64,000 bases of DNA, taken from assembly GCF_003349955.1 (NCBI RefSeq), contig NZ_QLKQ01000042.1, positions 1 through 64,000 on the forward strand, given 5' to 3'. Positions 58,205 to 64,000 of the stretch are shown here, piece after piece. Both the position numbers and the translations under genes were made by a program. Under the pieces are notes generated by a model. It was not told where the DNA came from. It did not search any database and worked only from the letters and a program-made list of their open reading frames with translations. This DNA comes from Azospirillum brasilense (lineage in GTDB: Bacteria > Pseudomonadota > Alphaproteobacteria > Azospirillales > Azospirillaceae). Numbering within the stretch: position 1 is the stretch's first letter; each line of letters opens with the position of its first letter.

Positions 58205-59025
58205 GACGGGGTCCTTTCTGTCTTCGTCTTCGGCGGGGTCTTCGGCGGGCTGTCCGGCTGCGCGCCGGAGAAGAAGAAGGGGTTGGCCCCCTGGGTGTTC
58301 GGGACGGACTCCAGCAGGGCGCCGAGATGGATCGTCATCAGCCGCTCTGCCTCGGCCGGGTCGCGCGCGGCGATGGCGTCGACGATGCCGCTGTGCTCGG
58401 CCAGCACATGCGGGATGCGGCCGGGCTCCGGCAGGGTCAGGCGGCGGTAGCGGTCCACCTGCATCTTCACCTGCTGGGCCATGTTCCACAGGCCGGGGAA
58501 GCCGGCGATTTCGGAAATCAGGCTGTGGAACGCCTCGTCGGCCTCGTGGAAACCGTCGAGATCGCCCGCCGCCATCGTCTCCTGCTGGAGCAGGATGTTG
58601 GCCCGCAGCGCTGCGATCTGACTGCGCGCGGCGCGGACGGCGGCGTAGCGGACCGCGGTGCATTCCAGCGAGGTGCGGATCACCACCGCTTCGGGAAGGG
58701 CGTCGACCGGGATGCGGGCAACGAAGGTGCCGGACTGCGGGAAGATTTCGACCAGCCCGTCGTCGGCCAGCCGCAGCAGGGCCTCACGCACCGGGGTGCG
58801 GCTGACGCCGAAGGACTCCGCAACGTGCTTCTCCACAATGGGCTCCCCCGGCTTGCGCCGCATGGCGACGATGTCCCCGCGCAACGACCGGTAGATCTCC
58901 GCGGTGGCCGTCGCGCGGGCGGACAGGCGCGGTTCCTTCGCGGTTCCAAGCGCCTTGCCGGGCACGGCCCCCGGAGTGGTTCCGGGCGGTTGAGCGTCCA
59001 GGGCGCGCCTGGAGGTCGAAGCCAT
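58201..59025 (-). CDS. GntR-family regulator, FadR subfamily (uronate, copy 2)
   Basis: A 274-residue regulator with a winged helix (DIVAMRRKPGEPIVEKHVAE, FGVSRTPVREALLRLADDGL) and an FCD domain (FHEADEAFHSLISEIAGFPG; AEHSGIVDAIAARDPAEAER LM). It is a close paralogue of the protein at 52055. It is the first gene of the kduD-kdgF-TRAP operon. The ATG at 59025 has GGGGAGGACTGCA; an ATG 15 bases upstream is less likely. ATATTAATAT at 59095 in its promoter suggests autoregulation. Confidence 0.88.
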   Translation of the reverse strand: MASTSRRALDAQPPGTTPGAVPGKALGTAKEPRLSARATATAEIYRSLRGDIVAMRRKPGEPIVEKHVAESFGVSRTPVREALLRLADDGLVEIFPQSGTFVARIPVDALPEAVVIRTSLECTAVRYAAVRAARSQIAALRANILLQQETMAAGDLDGFHEADEAFHSLISEIAGFPGLWNMAQQVKMQVDRYRRLTLPEPGRIPHVLAEHSGIVDAIAARDPAEAERLMTIHLGALLESVPNTQGANPFFFSGAQPDSPPKTPPKTKTERTPS

Positions 59026-59094
59026 TGCAGTCCTCCCCAAGTGCCGGCCCGTGCCCCATGCGGAGCCGTTCCGTGCTGTTCCTTGAGGAAGAGC

Positions 59095-59104
59095 ATATTA
59101 ATAT
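59095..59104. promoter_or_regulatory. GntR operator candidate ATATTAATAT (kduD operon)
   Basis: A perfect 10-base palindrome 70 bases upstream of the GntR start, with ATCAG following as at the uxaC site (51273-51286). It marks the left edge of the lower-GC insert that contains the PIN-like gene. Confidence 0.7.
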
Positions 59105-59164
59105 ATCAGCGTGGCGCGCAAGCCTGATTTTGAGGGCGGGGCGAACATTTTTCCGGGGGTGGGG

Positions 59165-59371
59165 ATGGGCGCGGCGAGAGATTTGTGGGTGCTATACGCG
59201 AATGAAAAAGGCGCTTTCTGCCAAATGACTGAGTTCCAAGCTTTAATTAGTAGAGGAGATGTGGGCACTAATCTGCTAGCGCTCTCAGGCGGCATTCAGG
59301 TGAGAATCAACAAATATATTCTAATCAGCGATGGGAGTGTTTACAATTTTATTCAGATCCATGCCGTGTAG
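59165..59371 (+). CDS. Uncertain 68-residue protein upstream of the PIN-like gene
   Basis: A short frame (MGAARDLWVLYANEKGAFCQ, MTEFQALISRGDVGTNLLAL, then GGIQVRINKYILISDGSVYN FIQIHAV). The codon use is AT-richer than in neighbouring host genes from about 59180 on. GGGGGTGGGG precedes the ATG at 59165; a GTG at 59111 would give 86 residues but has no ribosome site. It ends 26 bases before the PIN-like gene, so it could be a partner such as an antitoxin or an immunity-type protein, but nothing in the sequence proves this. Confidence 0.35.
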   Translation: MGAARDLWVLYANEKGAFCQMTEFQALISRGDVGTNLLALSGGIQVRINKYILISDGSVYNFIQIHAV

Positions 59372-59397
59372 GTCGCCTGCGCAGAGGGAGCCTGTTA

Positions 59398-60393
59398 ATG
59401 CTCAATTCGGCCCTTTCATGCTTACGCCCGCTCCGCTCCGACGGCCGGGCCTCTACGGTCCTCTATTTGGATCAGAACAAGTGGATTGACCTAGCGCGGG
59501 CTGCAACCGCACCGGCCGACAATCCGGAGATTCGGGACATTCTGGAGTTGCTTTGTTCGAAAGTTGCCGCGGGCGAGATCATTCTTCCGTTAACTTCGTC
59601 CAATATCTTCGAGACACACAAAGTCAATCGTCATAACCAACGGTTACACTTGGCATACACGCAGGCTGCTCTGAGTGAATCAAAAGTTTTTCGGGGCTAT
59701 CGTCAGCGATTGAAGACCGAGGTGGGGCGCGTACTTTCAGAACTCTACGGCCTTGCTAGGTCAGAACCCGATCCATTCTGGTTTCTGTCCGACATTTTCC
59801 TAGAGGCTACCACCGAGGCTGATGACCCGCGTCTTGGGATGGGGGAATTTCCTAAGGCATTAAGCTGGATAAAGGCTCATCCGAAGGAGGCGCTTTTCAA
59901 TTATCTTATGGAAACGCCAGAGTTCGTGCGTATGGAAGCGATTCGTCGCTTTACCGAGGGTTGCGAGGATCTCCGTGTCCGCATCGAAGATCGCAGGGCG
60001 CGCCATAGAAGTGAGAATATTTCGATGCGCCGCCGGCTTTATAGCGCAATCATGGCGATCGATCAGCAGGACGAGATCCTTTCAATCGCCAGGAGCCTGG
60101 GCCTCCCCTGGACGTGTCTTGGGGACAAGGGGGGTGCCACTCTTCGGGCTGTGATCCGCGATACGCCAACATTCTATATTGAGCGAGAGATCACCCTGAA
60201 GCTTGAAGCGCAGGAGCGTGCGGTCACTTTGAATGACATGCGCGACATGCGCACATTTTGTACCGTTCTTCCCTACGCCGACATCGTCGTTGCCGAGCAG
60301 CAGTTCACAAGCTTGGCTCGTCAAGCCCGCCTGCACACTCGCTATGGCGTGCATCTCGAGACTGATATCCGCGCCCTTCGTAAGCTCCTTTAG
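59398..60393 (+). CDS. PIN-like-domain protein of unknown function
   Basis: A 331-residue protein. VLYLDQNKWIDLARA (22-36) resembles the first strand of PIN-type nucleases, with Asp25 and Asn27 where the metal-binding residues would lie. EIILPLTSSNIFETHKVNRH (60-79) could be the second strand with Glu72, and YADIVVAEQQF near the C-terminus provides Asp295. The long helical middle (about 100-260) is far larger than in ordinary 130-residue PIN toxins. GAGGGAG lies nine bases before the ATG. Composition is clearly AT-richer than in host genes, suggesting recent transfer. An RNase or defence role is possible but unproven. Confidence 0.7.
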   Translation: MLNSALSCLRPLRSDGRASTVLYLDQNKWIDLARAATAPADNPEIRDILELLCSKVAAGEIILPLTSSNIFETHKVNRHNQRLHLAYTQAALSESKVFRGYRQRLKTEVGRVLSELYGLARSEPDPFWFLSDIFLEATTEADDPRLGMGEFPKALSWIKAHPKEALFNYLMETPEFVRMEAIRRFTEGCEDLRVRIEDRRARHRSENISMRRRLYSAIMAIDQQDEILSIARSLGLPWTCLGDKGGATLRAVIRDTPTFYIEREITLKLEAQERAVTLNDMRDMRTFCTVLPYADIVVAEQQFTSLARQARLHTRYGVHLETDIRALRKLL

Positions 60394-60603
60394 GAACTGC
60401 TAGTCGACCAAATTTGAGTGCCTTGGGCATGTCTGCTTCGGGGTGGTTCATAGTTGTGAATCGTATTTTATGATGCTGCCAATTTCACTTCTACTGCCAT
60501 TAATTATCATAGGTTCTATTGTATCTCCTGCGTTCAGTTCTTATTGCCCCACCGTAGCGCTCCGCCCCTTCTGAACCCCCCTTGCCAGCCTCCGTTCGCA
60601 ATG
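60394..60603. other. Low-GC intergenic tail of the inserted segment
   Basis: About 210 bases with runs such as TTTATGATGCTGCC and CATTAATTATCATAGG, unlike the GC-rich surroundings. No reading frame or clear repeat is visible. It ends where the host-like sequence resumes just before the palindrome at 60604. Confidence 0.5.
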
Positions 60604-60617
60604 GCATACTAGTATGC
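60604..60617. promoter_or_regulatory. GntR operator candidate GCATACTAGTATGC (uxuBA operon)
   Basis: A 14-base perfect palindrome whose ATACTAGTAT core equals that of the mgsA and 48015 sites. It lies 12 bases before the preferred start of the GntR gene at 60629 and overlaps an alternative ATG at 60614. The TACTAGT core could overlap the -10 region, a natural position for repression. Confidence 0.75.
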
Positions 60618-60628
60618 AAGTTGCCGCG

Positions 60629-61333
60629 ATGGACGCCATGACCGACTCGCCGACCTCATCCACCCCCACCGACATCCGCGGCCCCCGCCTGCACGGGGTC
60701 TACGACGCTCTGCGCGCCGCCGTGCTGTCGGGGGAGATCCGCCCCGGCGAGGGGATTTCGGAGACCCGGGTGGCCGCCCGCTACGGCGTCAGCCGCACCC
60801 CGGTGCGCGAGGCCTTCCGCCGGCTGGCCGACGAGGGGTTCCTGCGCATCGTGCCGCAGGTCGGCACCTTCGTGGCGCCGATCCAGCTCTCCGCGGTGTC
60901 CGACAGCCAGTTCATCCGCGAGACCCTGGAATGCCGGACCGTGCGTCTGGCCGCCGAACGGGCGGAGGCGGCGGACGTCGCCTCGCTCACCCGGCTTCTC
61001 GACTCGCACCGCGCGGTGATGTCCCCCGACCGCCATTCCGAGTTCTTCGCCCTGGACGAGGCCACCCACGCCGAGCTGGCGCGCATCGCCGGGCGTCCGG
61101 CGGTGTGGGACCTGCTGGTCGCCGTCAAGGCGCAGCTCGACCGCGTGCGCTTCCTGTCGCTGCACAGCGAAGGCTGGGCGGCCAAGATCGTCGGCGAGCA
61201 CCAGAGCATCGTGGACCGCGTCGCCGCCCGCGACCCCGACGGGGCGGAGGAGGCCATGCGCGCCCATCTGCGCACCGTCTTCGCGGCGGTGGACGAGATC
61301 GCCCGAACCAACAGCCACTTCTTCGAGACGTAA
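60629..61333 (+). CDS. GntR-family regulator, FadR subfamily (uronate, copy 3)
   Basis: A 234-residue regulator: winged helix (SGEIRPGEGISETRVAARYG, VSRTPVREAFRRLADEGFLR) and FCD domain (FALDEATHAELARIAGRPAV; GEHQSIVDRVAARDPDGAEE AM). It is more distant from the two other FadR-type proteins than they are from each other. It is the first gene of the uxuB-uxuA unit, 21 bases ahead of uxuB. The ATG at 60629 is chosen because the first ATG (60614) lies inside the operator; 60638 is also possible. UxuR-like control by fructuronate or a related acid would fit. Confidence 0.87.
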   Translation: MDAMTDSPTSSTPTDIRGPRLHGVYDALRAAVLSGEIRPGEGISETRVAARYGVSRTPVREAFRRLADEGFLRIVPQVGTFVAPIQLSAVSDSQFIRETLECRTVRLAAERAEAADVASLTRLLDSHRAVMSPDRHSEFFALDEATHAELARIAGRPAVWDLLVAVKAQLDRVRFLSLHSEGWAAKIVGEHQSIVDRVAARDPDGAEEAMRAHLRTVFAAVDEIARTNSHFFET

Positions 61334-61354
61334 AGCCCTTATGCGGAGTGTTCC

Positions 61355-62836
61355 ATGCGCCTGAGCCCCGACACGCTGCCCTCCATGCGCCCCGGCGTGC
61401 AGCGTCCCGGCTATGACCGTGCCGCGCTGACCACCGGAATCGTCCATCTGGGCATCGGCGCCTTCCACCGCGCCCATCAGGCCGTCTACACCGACGCCGC
61501 CCTGGCCCGGTCCTTCGGTCCCTGGGGGATCGCCGGGGTCAGCCTGCGCAGCCCCGACACGCGCGACGCGCTGGAGCCGCAGGGCGGCCTCTACACCGTC
61601 GCGGTGCGCGACGCCGCCGGCGAGCGGCTGCGGGTGATCGGCTCGGTCACCCAGCTGCTGGTCGCTCCGGAGAACCCCGCCGCGGTGCTGGACCTGCTGA
61701 CCCGCCCCTCCGTCCGCATCGTCACCCTGACCGTGACCGAGAAGGGCTATTGCCACGACCCGGCGACCGGCGCGCTGAACGAGGCCCATCCGGACATCGT
61801 CCACGACCTCGCCAACCCGGAAAGCCCGCGCAGCGTGCCCGGCTTCCTGGTGGAGGCTCTGATCCGCCGCCGCGCCGCCGGGGTCGAGCCCTTCACGGTG
61901 CTGAGCTGCGACAACCTGCCGAGCAACGGCGACACCGCCGCGGGCCTGCTGCGCCGCTACGCCGAGCTGCGCGACCCCGCTCTGGGGACATGGTTTGCTG
62001 GGAACGTCGCCTGCCCGAACAGCATGGTGGACCGCATCGTGCCGGCCACCACCGACGCCGACCGCGACCGCGTGTCGGACGGGCTGGGTCTGCGCGACTC
62101 CTGGCCGGTGGTGACCGAGCCGTTCAGCCAGTGGGTGATCGAGGACCGCTTCCCCACCGGGCGCCCTGCCTGGGAGCTGGAGGGCGCGGAGCTGGTCCCC
62201 GACGTCCATCCCTATGAGACGATGAAGCTGCGCCTGCTGAACGGCAGCCACTCCACGCTCGCCTATCTCGGTTACCTCGCCGGCTACGAGACGGTGTCGG
62301 ACACCATGGCCGACCCGGCCTTCGCCCGGCTGATCCGCGGCCTGATGGACGAGGAGGCCGGCCCGACGCTGCACATGCCGCCCGGTGCCGACCTCGGCCA
62401 TTACAAGGACGCGCTGATCGAGCGCTTCCGCAATCCCGCCCTGCGCCATCGCACTTGGCAGATCGCCATGGACGGCACGCAGAAGCTGCCGCAGCGGCTG
62501 CTCGGCACCATCCGCGACCGGCTGGCCGCCGGGGCGCCGATCGACCGGCTGGCGCTGGGGGTGGCGGCCTGGATGCGCTACGTCTCCGGCACAGATGAGG
62601 CCGGCCGCCCCATCGACGTGCGCGACCCCATGGCCGCCAAGCTTACCGAACTGGCGGCGGAAGCGGGGCCGCACGCCGACCGTCTGGCGCCCGCCCTGTT
62701 CGGGCTGACCGCCGTCTTCGGCGACGACCTGCCGCGCGACCCGCGCTTCACCGCCGCCGTGACCGACGCGCTGCGTCGCCTCTACGCCGAGGGCGCCCGC
62801 GCCGTCGTGCAATCGGTCGCGCCGGCGGCGGGCTGA
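61355..62836 (+). CDS. uxuB: Mannitol dehydrogenase-family oxidoreductase (fructuronate reductase)
   Basis: A 493-residue NAD-dependent polyol dehydrogenase: GIVHLGIGAFHRAHQAVYTD (cofactor region), TLTVTEKGYCHDPATGALNE, LSCDNLPSNGDTAAGLLRRY and the catalytic Lys region YETMKLRLLNGSHSTLAYLG. It reduces fructuronate to mannonate. The adjacent uxuA supports UxuB, yet a tagaturonate reductase (UxaB) of the same family has not been found here, so this enzyme may serve both branches. GGAG lies eight bases before the ATG. Confidence 0.92.
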   Translation: MRLSPDTLPSMRPGVQRPGYDRAALTTGIVHLGIGAFHRAHQAVYTDAALARSFGPWGIAGVSLRSPDTRDALEPQGGLYTVAVRDAAGERLRVIGSVTQLLVAPENPAAVLDLLTRPSVRIVTLTVTEKGYCHDPATGALNEAHPDIVHDLANPESPRSVPGFLVEALIRRRAAGVEPFTVLSCDNLPSNGDTAAGLLRRYAELRDPALGTWFAGNVACPNSMVDRIVPATTDADRDRVSDGLGLRDSWPVVTEPFSQWVIEDRFPTGRPAWELEGAELVPDVHPYETMKLRLLNGSHSTLAYLGYLAGYETVSDTMADPAFARLIRGLMDEEAGPTLHMPPGADLGHYKDALIERFRNPALRHRTWQIAMDGTQKLPQRLLGTIRDRLAAGAPIDRLALGVAAWMRYVSGTDEAGRPIDVRDPMAAKLTELAAEAGPHADRLAPALFGLTAVFGDDLPRDPRFTAAVTDALRRLYAEGARAVVQSVAPAAG

Positions 62837-62908
62837 GCCGCTCCACCCCACACACCCCATCGAGACACGCCGAAATCGGCGCAGCACTCTTCTTCTAAGG
62901 AGCAGACC

Positions 62909-64000
62909 ATGGAACAGACTTGGCGTTGGTTCGGCCCGGACGATGTGATCCGGCTCAACCACATCCGTCAGACCGGCGCCACCGGCATCGTCACCGCCCT
63001 GCACCAGATCCCCTACGGCGTGGTCTGGTCGGTCGAGGAGATCGAGGAGCGCAAGGCGATGATCGCCGCCGACCCCTCGCTCGGCCTGCGCTGGAGCGTG
63101 GTGGAAAGCCTGCCGATCCATGAGTCCATCAAGATCGGCGAGGGTGACCTGACCCCGCTGTTTGACAACTACCGCCAGTCGCTGCGCAACCTCGCGGCCT
63201 GCGGGGTGACGACGGTCTGCTACAACTTCATGCCGATCCTCGACTGGACCCGCACCGACCTCGCCGCTCCGGTGCCGGGCGGCGGCACCTCGCTGCGCTT
63301 CAACGCCTTCGAGCACGCCGCCTTCGACGTCTTCATGCTGGAACGTCCGGGCGCCGAGGACGATCATTCGCCGGAGGTGCTGGCGCGCGCCCGCGCCTGG
63401 TTCGACAAGGCGTCGGAGGACGACAAGAAGACGCTGCTCGCCAACATCATGGCCGGTCTGCCGGGCGCCTTCGACCGCTACGACATCCCGGGCCTTCGCA
63501 AGATGCTCGACCGCTACAAGGACATGAGCCACGGCGCGCTGCGCGAGACGCTGGCCAATTTCCTGCGCGAGGTGATCCCGACCGCGGAAGAGGTGGGCAT
63601 CCGCATGTGCATCCACCCCGACGACCCGCCCCGTCCGCTGATGGGCCTGCCGCGCATCGTCAGCAACGAGGATGACCTGGACTTCATCGTCAACGTCATC
63701 GATTCCGAGGCCAACGGCATCACCTTCTGCACCGGCTCGCTCGGCGCCGGGGCGAAGAACGACGTGCCGGCGATGATCAAGCGCTTCGCCCCGAAGGTCA
63801 CCTTCGCCCATCTGCGCAACGTGAAGAAGGACCCCGACGGCTCCTTCCAGGAAGCCGAGCATCTGGGCGGCGATGTCGACATGGTGTCGGTCGTCACCAC
63901 GCTCCTGGAGGAGCAGAAGCGCCGCAAGGACGCCGGCAATCCGAACTGGCGCATCCCCTTCCGCCCTGACCACGGGCACGAGCTGCTGGACGACGTGGGC
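62909..64000 (+). CDS. uxuA: Mannonate dehydratase (5' part, runs off the window)
   Basis: The first 364 codons of UxuA, open at the right edge; E. coli UxuA has 394 residues, so some 30-40 are missing. MEQTWRWFGPDDVIRLNHIR, GATGIVTALHQIPYGVVWSV, CYNFMPILDWTRTDLAAPVP, RMCIHPDDPPRPLMGLPRIV and FCTGSLGAGAKNDVPAMIKR are hallmarks of the family; the HPDDPP motif carries a metal ligand. It dehydrates mannonate to 2-keto-3-deoxygluconate. AAGGAGCAGACC precedes the ATG at 62909. KDG kinase and aldolase genes may lie further right. Confidence 0.95.
   Translation, partial: MEQTWRWFGPDDVIRLNHIRQTGATGIVTALHQIPYGVVWSVEEIEERKAMIAADPSLGLRWSVVESLPIHESIKIGEGDLTPLFDNYRQSLRNLAACGVTTVCYNFMPILDWTRTDLAAPVPGGGTSLRFNAFEHAAFDVFMLERPGAEDDHSPEVLARARAWFDKASEDDKKTLLANIMAGLPGAFDRYDIPGLRKMLDRYKDMSHGALRETLANFLREVIPTAEEVGIRMCIHPDDPPRPLMGLPRIVSNEDDLDFIVNVIDSEANGITFCTGSLGAGAKNDVPAMIKRFAPKVTFAHLRNVKKDPDGSFQEAEHLGGDVDMVSVVTTLLEEQKRRKDAGNPNWRIPFRPDHGHELLDDVG

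Noticed and set aside
60656..63979. A 1107-codon minus-strand frame
   Set aside because: It runs opposite three well-supported genes (GntR, uxuB, uxuA) and has no domain of its own.
1..64000. CRISPR arrays, tRNA, rRNA, insertion sequences, prophage genes
   Set aside because: I looked for regularly spaced repeats, cloverleaf-like segments, transposase and phage motifs and saw none; the repeats present are isolated palindromes or short tandem pairs.

Overview
The window is 64 kb of very GC-rich DNA (coding regions look close to 70% G+C) with tightly packed genes. It has many four-base ATGA/GTGA gene overlaps and many TRAP, TTT and ABC uptake systems, and GntR- and LysR-type regulators are common. 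This points to a metabolically versatile alphaproteobacterium. An Azospirillum-like member of the Rhodospirillales is my best guess, but it is an inference from style and gene content because no rRNA or other marker gene is present. I see no tRNA, rRNA, CRISPR array, transposase or prophage.

Left part (1-15 kb). A glycosyltransferase fused to UDP-galactopyranose mutase is followed by a ribbon-helix-helix protein. Next come a GMC oxidoreductase with its Tat-exported small subunit, glyoxalase I, small exported and DUF1127 proteins, a LysR regulator and an ankyrin protein. An ECF sigma / anti-sigma / periplasmic sensor operon follows. A TPR O-GlcNAc-transferase-like protein is coupled to a family 9 glycosyltransferase, and an SDR lacks the usual catalytic Tyr and Lys.

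15-28 kb: a divergent catabolic cluster. On the left arm (minus strand) are a CitE-type lyase, an MFS permease and a TRAP binding protein. On the right arm (plus strand) are a MaoC hydratase, an MmgE/PrpD protein, an acyl-CoA dehydrogenase, a CaiB CoA-transferase, a GntR/HutC regulator, an AtzG-like protein, an amidase, TRAP DctQ and DctM, and a second GntR/HutC regulator. CoA-transferase + MaoC hydratase + CitE lyase is the logic of itaconate/C5-dicarboxylate degradation to acetyl-CoA and pyruvate. The palindrome TTGTACGTACAA and two relatives lie at the left-arm promoters and are candidate GntR operators.

28-36 kb: a compact arsenic operon (arsR divergent from arsC-acr3), a peptide-type ABC uptake operon without ATPase genes, and a LuxR-type regulator beside a small GRDP-like protein.

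36-48 kb: a TctDE-like two-component system whose kinase carries a solute-binding domain at its C-terminus, a universal stress protein, a TerC-family protein, and a tripartite tricarboxylate transporter (tctA, tctB and two tandem tctC genes). A TSUP permease diverges from a LysR gene.

48-64 kb: a hexuronate (glucuronate/galacturonate/pectin product) catabolic region. It holds uxaA, uxaC, mgsA, an aldo/keto reductase of the YghZ type, a hexuronate-type TRAP transporter, kdgF, kduD, uxuB, uxuA (running off the right edge) and three FadR-type GntR regulators. AT-rich palindromes of the forms TATACTAGTATA and ATATTAATAT precede nearly every transcription unit and define a shared regulon. Between two of the GntR genes sits a lower-GC insert of about 1.4 kb encoding a PIN-like-domain protein of unknown function, the most foreign-looking gene in the window.
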